Positions 8,952 to 17,059 of a stretch of 64,000 nt of DNA are shown here, in pieces. Position 1 is the first letter of the stretch. Each line of letters begins with the position of its first letter. Position numbers and translations under genes: made by a program. The stretch comes from Nocardia speluncae NBRC 108251 (GTDB lineage: Bacteria > Actinomycetota > Actinomycetes > Mycobacteriales > Mycobacteriaceae): the NCBI RefSeq assembly GCF_001613245.1, contig NZ_BDBZ01000028.1, forward strand, positions 62,001 to 126,000. The letters are read 5' to 3'. The notes beneath the pieces were generated by a model. The model searched no databases. It saw nothing but the letters and a program-made list of their open reading frames with translations, and had not been told where the DNA came from.

Positions 8952-8988
8952 AAGACCGCCGGTCCCTTGACAGAAGACCGACGGTCTT
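8952..8988. promoter_or_regulatory. TetR operators in the divergent intergenic region
   Basis: A perfect 15-bp palindrome AAGACCG-A-CGGTCTT lies at 8974-8988. A near copy, AAGACCG-C-CGGTCCC, lies at 8952-8966, and a weaker one (GAGACCGATGGTTC) at about 9008-9021. Repeated AGACCG half-sites between a TetR gene and its divergent target are the usual autoregulatory arrangement. Confidence 0.8.
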
Positions 8989-8995
8989 TTATGTT
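8967..8995 (+). promoter_or_regulatory. SigA-type promoter of the SDR gene
   Basis: TTGACA (8967-8972) and TATGTT (8990-8995) are separated by 17 bases. The perfect TetR palindrome fills positions 8974-8988 of the spacer, so repressor binding would block polymerase directly. Confidence 0.75.
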
Positions 8996-9037
8996 GGTGC
9001 ACATAAGAGACCGATGGTTCGTAATAAGGAGCGCGGC

Positions 9038-9967
9038 ATGAACAGCAACTGGACCGAGCAGGACATCCCCGACCAGCACGGCCGAGTGGCAATCGTGACC
9101 GGCGCCAATACCGGACTGGGTTTCGAAACCGCCCGGATACTCGCCGCACGCGGGGCGGCGGTGGTCCTGGCCGTCCGCAACCTCGAGAAGGGCAGGCAGG
9201 CGGCCTCGCGCATGACCGGCGAAGTCACCGTCCAGCCCCTCGACCTGACCTCCCTGGAATCGATCCGGTCCGCGGCGGCCGACCTACGCGCCGCTCACCC
9301 GCGCATCGACCTGCTGATCAACAACGCGGGCGTGATGTACACCCCGCGCCAGACCACCGCCGACGGCTTCGAACTGCAATTCGGCACCAACCACCTCGGC
9401 CACTTCGCCCTGACCGGCCTGCTACTGGACCGGCTCCTGCCCGTCCCCGGTTCCCGCGTCGTGACGGTCAGCAGCACCGGCCACCGCATTCGGGCCGCCA
9501 TTCACTTCGACGACTTGCAGTGGGAGCACTCCTACAGCCGCATGGCCGCCTACGGCCAGGCCAAGCTCGCCAACCTGATGTTCACCTACGAGCTTCAGCG
9601 CCGTCTCACAACGCACGGCACCACCGTCGCGGTCGCCGCCCATCCCGGCGTATCCAACACCGAACTCGTCCGCAATACGCCCACCGCACTCCGCCTGCCC
9701 GTAACCTGGCTCGCGCCGCTGCTCACCCAGACCGCCGAAATGGGCGCCCTGCCCACCCTGCGCGCTGCCACCGACCCGGCCGTCGCCGGAGGGCAGTACT
9801 ACGGTCCCGGCGGCCGCGGGGAGATCCGGGGATATCCGAAACCGGTCGCCTCCAGCCCCGATTCCCACGACCGAGCGGTCCAGCAGCGCCTGTGGACGAT
9901 CTCCGAGGAACTCACCGGCGTGACTTTTCCCCTCAGCCCGGCCCCGGCAGTGACCCACCGGCCGTGA
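9038..9967 (+). CDS. Short-chain dehydrogenase/reductase, retinol dehydrogenase-like
   Basis: The 309-residue protein is a classical SDR oxidoreductase. The dinucleotide motif is TGANTGLGFETA, the structural motif is NNAGVMY, and the catalytic Tyr-Lys pair lies in AYGQAKLAN. Similarity is to the actinobacterial retinol dehydrogenase/WW-domain-like SDRs, probably NADP-dependent; the substrate is unknown. The start at ATG 9038 has AAGGAGC about 7 nt upstream, while the ATG at 9014 lacks such a site. Expression is probably controlled by the divergent TetR regulator. Confidence 0.85.
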   Translation: MNSNWTEQDIPDQHGRVAIVTGANTGLGFETARILAARGAAVVLAVRNLEKGRQAASRMTGEVTVQPLDLTSLESIRSAAADLRAAHPRIDLLINNAGVMYTPRQTTADGFELQFGTNHLGHFALTGLLLDRLLPVPGSRVVTVSSTGHRIRAAIHFDDLQWEHSYSRMAAYGQAKLANLMFTYELQRRLTTHGTTVAVAAHPGVSNTELVRNTPTALRLPVTWLAPLLTQTAEMGALPTLRAATDPAVAGGQYYGPGGRGEIRGYPKPVASSPDSHDRAVQQRLWTISEELTGVTFPLSPAPAVTHRP

Positions 9968-9987
9968 AACGCAACCATCGAGGTTGA

Positions 9988-11685
9988 TCAGTGGCCGGCG
10001 AACGCCTCCGCCAACCACCAGGCACCGCCGTCGCTGGTGATCTTGGCGTCGATCACCAGCGGTCGCGACTGCCCATCCGTGCGATACCGCTCGACCCACT
10101 CGCGGACCGGCGCCAGATCCTCGACCGTGCGTACCGTCACCCCGGCGGCACCGAAACCCGCGGCGATGGCGGCGATATCGGTTTCCGGGAAGGTGACGGT
10201 GGTGTGGTCGGCATCGGCGAAATGATGAACCTCGGCGCCGTAGGCGCAATCGTTGTACACGATCGCCACCAGCGGTAATCCGGAACGGACCGCAGTCTCC
10301 AGTTCGGCGATCGCCATCAGGAATCCGCCGTCGCCGACACCCAGCACGGGGAGCCGCCGGGATTGCGCGAAGGCTGCGCCGATCGCGGTGTGCAGTCCGA
10401 GGCCGATCGATTGGAAGGCCTGGGTGAAACAGAACCCGAACTCGTCGGGAACCGACAGATGGGTCGCCGGGTAGCCCATGAAGTTCCCCGAATCGATCGA
10501 AACGATCCGCTCCGGCGGCAGGATCTCGTCGAGCGCGATCGTCAGCACACGCGGGTCGATCCGTTCCGTGGTGGAACTATCCGAAACCGGAACATCTTGC
10601 CAGCGAGATGATTTTGCGATCCGCCGAGCGATATCGCCGGTGCGGTAACCGATCTGGCCGGCCGAAGCGGACGAACGCAATTCGGCGAGGACATCCCGGG
10701 CTGTCGCGGCGCAATCGCCCAACACCCCGAAATCGACCGGGCGGTGCGCACCGATGGCATCGATATCATCATCGACCTGAACAACCCGGGTACCCGGACC
10801 GATCAGGCGGCCGTGCCGCATGGTCCAGTCGTTCAGCGCACACCCCCAGCCGACAATCAGGTCGGCGCCGGCGATGAGCTCGGCCGTGGCCGGGGACGAG
10901 AAACCACCGGAGATGCCCAGAGCGAATTCCTCATCCGCGAACAATCCGTTCGCGACCGCCGACGTGGCGACCAACGCACCGCAAGCCCGCGCCAGCTCGG
11001 CAACATCGGGTCCGGCCGACCTGGCGCCGCGCCCGGCGACGAATACCGGCTTTTTTGCGGCACAGAGCGTCTCAGCGAGACGCGCCACCGAGTCGCCATC
11101 CGGCCGGACCCGCGCCGGCGCCACCACCGCCACCACCGGCCCGGTCGCCGAACACGGCGCGGCAGCAATATCGATGGCCACATTCAGCACCACGGTGCGC
11201 CGCTGTGTGGCAGCGGTCCGGAACGCCCGCGTCACATCGGCGACGGCGGTCGCGGCGGAGTACACCCGGTCGCTCACCGCGCCCACACTGCGGACCAGCG
11301 CGTCCTGATCGATCCGGAAATTGGATCGCAGCGCCGCGGCCGGGCTGTCGGCGGTCAGCACGATCATCGGGGTGCGGCTCTTGGCGGCCTCGCCGATACC
11401 GGTGATCGCGTTGGTCAATCCGCAGCCCTGGTGCAGCGAAACCACACCTGTCCGCCCCGACATCCGCGTATACGCATCGGCCATGGTCGCGGCACCACCC
11501 TCGTGCCGGGTCGCGGTGAAGGGCACACCGCCCCGGCGCAGCGCCTCGGTGAGTACGAAATTCCCGCTGCCGACGACGCCGAAGACATGCCCGGCACCCA
11601 GGTCGGCCAGTGCACGGCCCACTACATCGGCGACGGTGGGGCCGTAGCTCGACTCCCCCTCGGCGCCGCGCTGCGCAGCAGTCAT
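9988..11685 (-). CDS. Thiamine pyrophosphate-dependent decarboxylase/synthase
   Basis: The 565-residue protein has the three-domain layout of acetolactate synthase and benzoylformate decarboxylase. The N-terminal PYR domain holds the cofactor-activating glutamate in TRHEGGAATMADAY, the central domain has the Rossmann-like QVDDDIDAIG region, and the C-terminal PP domain has the TPP motif GDGGFLMAIAELE...IVYND near residues 448-477. The start ATG 11685 overlaps the stop of the upstream cyclase gene as ATGA, so the long open frame reaching 13014 is not the gene. Coupling with a ring-opening hydrolase suggests decarboxylation of a 2-oxo acid, which is inference. It is not the biosynthetic IlvB, because no IlvN subunit is nearby. 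Confidence 0.85.
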   Translation of the reverse strand: MTAAQRGAEGESSYGPTVADVVGRALADLGAGHVFGVVGSGNFVLTEALRRGGVPFTATRHEGGAATMADAYTRMSGRTGVVSLHQGCGLTNAITGIGEAAKSRTPMIVLTADSPAAALRSNFRIDQDALVRSVGAVSDRVYSAATAVADVTRAFRTAATQRRTVVLNVAIDIAAAPCSATGPVVAVVAPARVRPDGDSVARLAETLCAAKKPVFVAGRGARSAGPDVAELARACGALVATSAVANGLFADEEFALGISGGFSSPATAELIAGADLIVGWGCALNDWTMRHGRLIGPGTRVVQVDDDIDAIGAHRPVDFGVLGDCAATARDVLAELRSSASAGQIGYRTGDIARRIAKSSRWQDVPVSDSSTTERIDPRVLTIALDEILPPERIVSIDSGNFMGYPATHLSVPDEFGFCFTQAFQSIGLGLHTAIGAAFAQSRRLPVLGVGDGGFLMAIAELETAVRSGLPLVAIVYNDCAYGAEVHHFADADHTTVTFPETDIAAIAAGFGAAGVTVRTVEDLAPVREWVERYRTDGQSRPLVIDAKITSDGGAWWLAEAFAGH

Positions 11686-12491
11686 CCGAGCGCACCGTCC
11701 GGATCGATCACGGCGAGCACCCGCGCCGGGCTGCCGGTACCGCCGACTATCGGCAACGGGGTCACCACCAGCATCGCACCCACCGCCGGCAGCCGGCCGA
11801 GATTGCGCAATGAGGTGATTCCGTACTTGTCGTTGCCGAGGAAGTAGTGGTGCACCGGGAAGGCCGGGTCGAACCCACCGGCGAGGCCCGCGTCCACCCC
11901 GACCGTCTCCACCCCCAGCCCGGTGATCTCGCGTTCGGTGGCCAGCCACCGGGCACAATCGACCGCCACGCCGGGCGTATGGGAGCCGGTCCCGTCGGTA
12001 TTGAGGAAAGCCGCCTCGGAATCGCCCCGGGATTCCCAGCCGGTGCGCAGCAGCAGCCATGTACCCGTCGTCAGCCGGCCGTGGCTGCGTTCCCATGCCT
12101 CCACATCGGCGACGGTGAGCAGGTAATCGGGATCCGCGGCGACCTGCTCGGCGAGGTCGAGAACGGCCGCCCGGCCGATCAGCCGCCGCACTGGAATCTG
12201 CGATACATCGTCGCCGTGGCGGCCGGTGACCCAGTGCACCGGTGCGTCGAGGTGGGTGCCCACGTGCTCCCCGGTATGGATGTTGTTGTGCCGCCAGAAG
12301 GGGCCGGGTTCGTTGTAGGCGCTGACTTCCTCCAGGCTGAAATCGATGAGGTTGGCGAAAGGGGCGGGCAGGCGCAGCGCCGGGGTCGAACTGCTCAGCG
12401 CGGTAGTCAGGTCGACCACTTCCAGGTCTCCGGTGGTGACGGCGTCGAGGAAGGTCGACAGCGCGGTGGCTGCGGCCTGAGGATCGGTCAT
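11682..12491 (-). CDS. Cyclase family protein (kynurenine formamidase/isatin hydrolase-like)
   Basis: The 269-residue protein belongs to the 'putative cyclase' metal hydrolases (PF04199). The metal-binding motif HxGTHxDxPxH appears as EHVGTHLDAPVHW near residue 75. Members hydrolyse N-formylkynurenine, isatin or related amides and lactones using zinc or manganese. The 3' end overlaps the TPP enzyme gene by ATGA, so the two form a two-gene operon. The exact substrate cannot be assigned. Confidence 0.85.
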   Translation of the reverse strand: MTDPQAAATALSTFLDAVTTGDLEVVDLTTALSSSTPALRLPAPFANLIDFSLEEVSAYNEPGPFWRHNNIHTGEHVGTHLDAPVHWVTGRHGDDVSQIPVRRLIGRAAVLDLAEQVAADPDYLLTVADVEAWERSHGRLTTGTWLLLRTGWESRGDSEAAFLNTDGTGSHTPGVAVDCARWLATEREITGLGVETVGVDAGLAGGFDPAFPVHHYFLGNDKYGITSLRNLGRLPAVGAMLVVTPLPIVGGTGSPARVLAVIDPDGALG

Positions 12492-12660
12492 ACGGGCACC
12501 TTATTCCCGTTCGACCGCGGTGGGGCGGTGGATGCCGGCCTCGGGCCGCAGGCCCGGCGACGATGGGCGACCGCCGGGGGCGGGGCCCTGATTGACACTC
12601 GGGACGGCCCGGTGACAATGTGATCATCGAATCCACAATCCGGCCCAAGGGGAGCGCGCG

Positions 12661-14016
12661 ATGATCACACTCTCGTCCGGAGTGTTGATCGACTGGGAGG
12701 AACTCACCGGGCAGTCCAAATTCGTGGTCGACCTGATCAGTTTTCCGATATTCAGCGCGGCGGCCGGCTGGTTCACCAACTGGACCGGTGTGGTGATGCT
12801 CTTCTGGCCGCTGTTGTTCCGCGGGGTCCGGATTCCGGGGCTCGCGGTGCTCTACCCCTATCTCCCGCGCCGAGTGCAGGTGCTGCCCACATTCTCCGAG
12901 GACGGCTCCCGGATCGGCTTCCAGGGTTTCATTCCGGCTCGGGCCGAGAAAATGGCCAGTATCTGTGTCGACAAGGCATTGATGCGTATCGGCAGTCCGC
13001 GGGATTTCATCCACGAGCTCGATCTCGACGGCATCGCCGACTATGTCGCCGCATTGGCGGGTAAACAGGTCGAATCCATCGTGGACGAGGTGATGAACCG
13101 GGAGAATCCGGATCTATGGAAGAGCCTGCCGCGGCCGATGCGCCAGCTCATCTACCAGCGGGTCGAGCGGGAGATGCCCGAACTGTGTGAGAGGGCATTC
13201 ACCTCGCTCGGCGACAATGTCGATCAGCTGATCGATATCAAGGGTTTCGTGATCCGCTATCTTCAGGACAACCCTCATATCCTCAAAGACCTCACGACCA
13301 CTATCGCGGCGCCGGAGCTGAAATTCATGGTCCGGGTCGGTCTGCTCGGCGCGCCGTTCGGATTGCTGCTCGCGTTGTATCTGCATATTCACCAGGACAT
13401 CCCGGTTTGGGGCTGGGTTCCGGCTTGGGTGATCGTCCTGCTCGTCACCGCGCTCATCGGTGTGGTGGTGAATATCATCGCCATCCGAGTGGTGTTCACA
13501 CCCGGCGATCCGCAACCGCGCTACAAATATTTGTGGAAACAGGCCCTGCTGGCCAAACGGCAGCCGCAGGCGGCCACCGATCTGGCGCATATTCTCGCTT
13601 ATCAGGTACTGACCCTGCCGAACCTGTCCAATGAGCTTTTGAACGGGCCGAACGGCGACAAGACCCGGCTGCTGCTCGAACAACTCATTTCCGACGAGAT
13701 CCACCGGCAACTGGGCCGGACCACCTCGGTGGTGCGCGCCGCGTTCGGGCGCCGGCAGTTCGACAATCTGAAAGTGGGTGCGGCCGGTGCGGCCGTGGGG
13801 CTGGCTCCGGCACTGGTCGGGGATGCCGATTTCATCCGGGAGCAGGCCGAGAAGATCGATGAGTTCGCCGCCCGCAAACTCCAGCTGCTGACCCCCGGCG
13901 AGTTCATGGAGATGTTCTACGCGTCGGTCGAACAGGATGCCTGGCTGTTGTATCTGCACGGTGCGGTACTCGGCCTGTTCGTAGGCGCAACCCACCTGCT
14001 GATCTTCGGCTGGTAG
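12661..14016 (+). CDS. DUF445 family membrane protein
   Basis: The 451-residue protein has an N-terminal membrane segment with the family-type GWFTNWTGVVMLFWPL, a long cytoplasmic or periplasmic helical part, two central membrane helices (about residues 225-275) and a C-terminal helix ending in THLLIFGW. This is the DUF445 (YheB/YjiN-like) layout. The family's function is not established. The gene stands alone, with GGGGAGCGCGCG as ribosome-binding region just before ATG 12661. Confidence 0.8.
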   Translation: MITLSSGVLIDWEELTGQSKFVVDLISFPIFSAAAGWFTNWTGVVMLFWPLLFRGVRIPGLAVLYPYLPRRVQVLPTFSEDGSRIGFQGFIPARAEKMASICVDKALMRIGSPRDFIHELDLDGIADYVAALAGKQVESIVDEVMNRENPDLWKSLPRPMRQLIYQRVEREMPELCERAFTSLGDNVDQLIDIKGFVIRYLQDNPHILKDLTTTIAAPELKFMVRVGLLGAPFGLLLALYLHIHQDIPVWGWVPAWVIVLLVTALIGVVVNIIAIRVVFTPGDPQPRYKYLWKQALLAKRQPQAATDLAHILAYQVLTLPNLSNELLNGPNGDKTRLLLEQLISDEIHRQLGRTTSVVRAAFGRRQFDNLKVGAAGAAVGLAPALVGDADFIREQAEKIDEFAARKLQLLTPGEFMEMFYASVEQDAWLLYLHGAVLGLFVGATHLLIFGW

Positions 14017-14033
14017 GCGTCCGCCAGAAAATT

Positions 14034-14049
14034 CAAGCACGCTTGCTTG
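14034..14049. promoter_or_regulatory. Perfect inverted repeat CAAGCA-N4-TGCTTG, probable operator
   Basis: A perfect 6-bp inverted repeat with a 4-base spacer lies 32 bases upstream of the chosen TIGR03084 start, at a position suited to repressor binding. TetR-type operators in actinobacteria often have this form. No regulator gene is adjacent. Confidence 0.5.
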
Positions 14050-14081
14050 TATTTGACCCGGGCCGCTGGAATGCTGTGCAC

Positions 14082-14885
14082 ATGGCCGACCTGTCCACAC
14101 TGCTCGATGACCTGGCCGCCGAGAGCGCCGCACTCGATGCGCTGGTCGCACCGCTACCACCCGCGGAATGGACCCGGCCCACCCCGGCCGCCGGCTGGAC
14201 CGTCGCCCATCAGATCGGCCATCTCGCCTGGACCGACGAGGTCGCCGGCCTATCCGCCACCGACGCGCGCACCGGGGGTACGACCTTCACCGAACTGCTG
14301 ACCGAGGCCGCCGACCGCGTGGCCACCTTCGTCGACGACGCCGCAGCCGAAGCCGCCGAAACGCCGGTCCCCGACCTACTACAACGCTGGCGCAACGGCC
14401 GGACGGCCCTCGACGCAGCGCTACGCGCCGTGCCCGGCGATGCCAAGGTCGCCTGGTTCGGGCCGCCCATGCGCCCGGGGTCGATGGCCACCGCGCGACT
14501 CATGGAAACGTGGGCCCACGGTCAAGATATCGCCGACGCGCTCGGCGTCCGGCGTGAACCGACCGATCGGCTACGCGCCGTCGCGCATATCGGCGTGCGC
14601 ACCCGCGATTTCGCCTACATCGTCCGGGAGCTGCCGGTTCCGGCGGCGGAATTCCGGGTCGAGCTCATCGCGCCTTCGGGCACACTGTGGTCCTGGGGTC
14701 CACAGGAGGCTCAGCAGCGGGTCACCGGACCGGCGCTCGATTTCTGCCTGCTGGTGACTCAGCGGCGCCATCCGGACGATCTGGCGCTCCGGGCGACCGG
14801 CAGCGACGCAGCCCGATGGCTGACCATCGCACAAGCTTTCGCCGGGCCGCCGGGGGAAGGCCGGAAGCCCGGAATGCCGGTTTGA
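14082..14885 (+). CDS. TIGR03084 family protein (DinB/maleylpyruvate isomerase-like fold)
   Basis: The 267-residue protein starts with a DinB-like helical bundle. AGWTVAHQIGHLAWTDE carries a conserved metal-binding histidine and METWAHGQDIADALG a second one, which matches the mycothiol-dependent maleylpyruvate isomerase superfamily and the actinobacterial TIGR03084 group. The C-terminal part has the small domain found in that group. These proteins are assumed to be mycothiol- or metal-dependent transferases; no reaction is known for this one. ATG 14082 is chosen because upstream in-frame codons fall inside the inverted repeat at 14034-14049. Confidence 0.75.
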   Translation: MADLSTLLDDLAAESAALDALVAPLPPAEWTRPTPAAGWTVAHQIGHLAWTDEVAGLSATDARTGGTTFTELLTEAADRVATFVDDAAAEAAETPVPDLLQRWRNGRTALDAALRAVPGDAKVAWFGPPMRPGSMATARLMETWAHGQDIADALGVRREPTDRLRAVAHIGVRTRDFAYIVRELPVPAAEFRVELIAPSGTLWSWGPQEAQQRVTGPALDFCLLVTQRRHPDDLALRATGSDAARWLTIAQAFAGPPGEGRKPGMPV

Positions 14886-14890
14886 CGGGG

Positions 14891-14979
14891 GCCGGCGAGC
14901 GCCGGACCAGGTTCCCGCGCAGCCGGACATCATTGGCCGGAGTGCCTGCGCGCGGCAGTCGAGTACGGCGCTCGCCGGC
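14891..14979. repeat. Long nested hairpin after the TIGR03084 gene
   Basis: A perfect 14-bp stem (GCCGGCGAGCGCCG at 14891-14904 with its complement at 14966-14979) encloses about 60 bases. These contain a second pairing (CGCGCAG with CTGCGCG) and an inner CCGG/CCGG. It may be an unusual terminator, a structured RNA or an inverted-repeat remnant. The remaining sequence up to 15243 holds no gene that I can support. Confidence 0.45.
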
Positions 14980-15243
14980 TGCTGTTATGTACCCCTGACA
15001 GCGCCCGCGAAAACCTGCGGCGCATCCGATCACCGGATCGAACGACAGCGACGCCACTGTGACGCTCGTCTCCGCAAAACGTATGCTGGTCACAGCAGGT
15101 TCGATACCCATCTGCTCTGATAGGATTCCGGCACGATTCGGCCGTACATCACATATGCGTCGCATGGCTATCGATTCCCGGACTGCCACAAATAAAGCGG
15201 AAGGCTATAGTATTTTTGTCGGGCAGCCGTGGAGGGAGGGCCC

Positions 15244-15717
15244 GTGGGCTTCATCAAGTACGCAAGCGATGTGACGGCGCCGATCACCGTGGCTTTCGCT
15301 TATGCAGACAATCCCCGGTCCATGACGGAGTGGCTGGCAGGTGCCGAACACGTCTCACGCCGAGGCGAAGCCGACCGAGGGCTCGGCGCCCAGTACGGCA
15401 TCCGGTTCCGGTTCGGGCTGTGGCGTCCGGTGTTGAACTGCGAGGTCACCGAGCACCGCCAGGACGCGGTAATCGGCTACACCCTGGTCGGCGGGCCGCT
15501 CACCGCCTGTCTGACACTACGTTTCGACCCACTGGGCCGCGGAAGATCTGTGCTCACCTCGGAGCTCGACTACACCGGTTCACGGGGTTTCGCAGCCCCC
15601 TTGCGCGACCGTCCACGCAAGGCGCTGCTGCGCAACGCACTGCGCCGCAGCGAATCGAGGTTGCGCGCGGCCATCGAAGAATTGCACGGTACAGACCTTG
15701 TCGGCCGACTTGCGTAG
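15244..15717 (+). CDS. SRPBCC (START-like) family protein
   Basis: The 157-residue protein has the helix-grip pattern of polyketide-cyclase/SRPBCC proteins: DVTAPITVAFAYADNPRSMTEW near the start, central beta strands (YGIRFRFGLWRPVLNCEVTEH) and a C-terminal amphipathic helix. Such proteins bind small hydrophobic ligands; no substrate is predicted. GTG 15244 is preferred because GGAGGGAGG lies directly upstream. The gene ends 9 bases before the RNase HI gene, so the two are probably co-transcribed. Confidence 0.7.
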   Translation: MGFIKYASDVTAPITVAFAYADNPRSMTEWLAGAEHVSRRGEADRGLGAQYGIRFRFGLWRPVLNCEVTEHRQDAVIGYTLVGGPLTACLTLRFDPLGRGRSVLTSELDYTGSRGFAAPLRDRPRKALLRNALRRSESRLRAAIEELHGTDLVGRLA

Positions 15718-15726
15718 GGTACTGCC

Positions 15727-16356
15727 ATGATCATCGTGAGTACCGACGGTTCATGCCTGCGAAACCCCGGCGGGGCTATCGGCTGGGCATGGGTCGATCA
15801 TGCGGGTGGCGCCGAAAGCGGCGGCGCCGCAACGGGTACCAATCAGATCGCGGAGTTACGAGCCGTTCTCGAGGCCATCCGGTCCCACCCCGGCTCCGAC
15901 CCACTGCTGATCGAGAGCGATTCGCTCTACGCAATCAAATGTGCTTCCGAATGGCTACACAACTGGCGTAACAACGGCTGGCGTACCTCCACCGGCGGCG
16001 CGGTGAAGAATGTCGAACTCATCCGCAATATCGACCACGCCATCGCCGCCCGGCCGGGCCCGGTCCGGTTCCGCTGGGTGCGCGGACATGTGGGCAACTA
16101 CTTCAACGAGCAGGCCGACGCACTGGCCGGTGCCGCCGCCCGCAAGGCAGCGGCAACCGCGCCGCGCGACAACCGCCCTGCCACCGGCGCCCGCCCGTCC
16201 ATCAGCGAGAAAACCACCATCGGCACGTCCACCGGAGACCCGTCCGGTCCGCGCCCGGTGCTCGAGACCTCCGCGGCAGCAGGGAAGGCTGCGGAACCGG
16301 CGGCCGGCCCGGCCGCCGACTACGCGACAACAGCGCAGGCGCTGCACCTGTTCTGA
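15727..16356 (+). CDS. rnhA: Ribonuclease HI with C-terminal extension
   Basis: The enzyme cleaves the RNA strand of RNA-DNA hybrids. The catalytic acidic residues are visible: Asp7 in STDGS, Glu43 in AELRAV, Asp65 in ESDSLYAI and an aspartate in NEQADALAG. The RNase H fold ends near residue 140. The remaining about 70 residues are Ala/Pro/Thr-rich, with no domain, and make the protein longer than the usual 150 residues. A hairpin follows the gene. Confidence 0.9.
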   Translation: MIIVSTDGSCLRNPGGAIGWAWVDHAGGAESGGAATGTNQIAELRAVLEAIRSHPGSDPLLIESDSLYAIKCASEWLHNWRNNGWRTSTGGAVKNVELIRNIDHAIAARPGPVRFRWVRGHVGNYFNEQADALAGAAARKAAATAPRDNRPATGARPSISEKTTIGTSTGDPSGPRPVLETSAAAGKAAEPAAGPAADYATTAQALHLF

Positions 16357-16418
16357 ATCAGATGCGGCGCCCGCGCTGTTGTCGTCGTGGTACGGATATT
16401 TGGATACCGCCCGAATAG

Positions 16419-16453
16419 CCTCCGGCGGTGGTGGCTCGACCCACCGCCGGAGG
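16419..16453 (+). terminator. Hairpin terminator downstream of rnhA
   Basis: A 13-bp perfect stem, CCTCCGGCGGTGG (16419-16431) with CCACCGCCGGAGG (16441-16453), encloses a 9-base loop about 60 bases after the rnhA stop. Confidence 0.6.
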
Positions 16454-16536
16454 CGCCCGGGGCAGGGGAAATGCATCTCTACGTGCCGTGATAGCGGATT
16501 CGACCTCACTCCAGATCACCCCGAATCACGAGAAGT

Positions 16537-16546
16537 TGTGCCCAAA
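16537..16546. repeat. Left copy of 10-bp direct repeat TGTGCCCAAA
   Basis: The same ten bases recur at 18446-18455, immediately after the integrase remnant. The pair may mark the ends of a decayed integrated element. Ten bases alone could match by chance. Confidence 0.3.
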
Positions 16547-16695
16547 ATGTGCCCACGGGGTACCGATTCCGGCGATCGCCGAGAACTCTGACGGTGTGCC
16601 CCTGGTGTGATTCGGAATCACCCCAGGTTGTCGACGTGGACAAGCTGGGTGACCTGCGCGGTCGCGTGGCACAGGGTCATCGAGAAAGGCTCGAC

Positions 16696-16917
16696 ATGAA
16701 ACGCGGCATCGTGTGGCGCTGGAACCCGGCCAAGGGCACCGGCGTAGTTCGCACCGACCCCGGAACGCTCGTCTGGTTCCACATATCAGCGCTCGATGAC
16801 GGCACCGCCGATATCGGCATGCCAGTGGATATCGAGGTCGATCCGACACCCCAAGGGTCGTTCTCGTGCCGAGCATTCCATGTCACCCGGTCGATACCGG
16901 CTTCCTGGCACAACTGA
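16696..16917 (+). CDS. Small cold-shock-domain-like protein
   Basis: The 73-residue protein reads MKRGIVWRWNPAKGTGVV near its start, resembling the first strands of a cold-shock domain (GTVKWFNPEKGFGFI). Most RNP-motif aromatics are lost, and LVWFHISAL matches the second RNA-binding strand region. It may therefore be a divergent OB-fold nucleic-acid-binding protein. The start at ATG 16696 has AGAAAGG upstream; an in-frame upstream ATG at 16549 would add an unconserved N-terminus. It lies in the element-like region before the XRE regulator. Confidence 0.5.
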   Translation: MKRGIVWRWNPAKGTGVVRTDPGTLVWFHISALDDGTADIGMPVDIEVDPTPQGSFSCRAFHVTRSIPASWHN

Positions 16918-17059
16918 GCAGGTCGAGCACTACCCAAGTTCGGGTAGCCCCACCCTCGCGCGCGGGGTACCCGCCCCGCGTGCTGATTTCAGGTTCAACC
17001 TCGGCCCGGCTGTGGATTACCAATTGTTTTGTCACACTGGTTGGTAGGGGACGGTCACG

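Noticed and set aside
11686..13014. Minus-strand frame extending the TPP enzyme upstream to 1008 residues
   Set aside because: It runs through the cyclase gene in another frame, has Arg/Pro-rich translation without domains, and the ATGA overlap gives a clear start at 11685.
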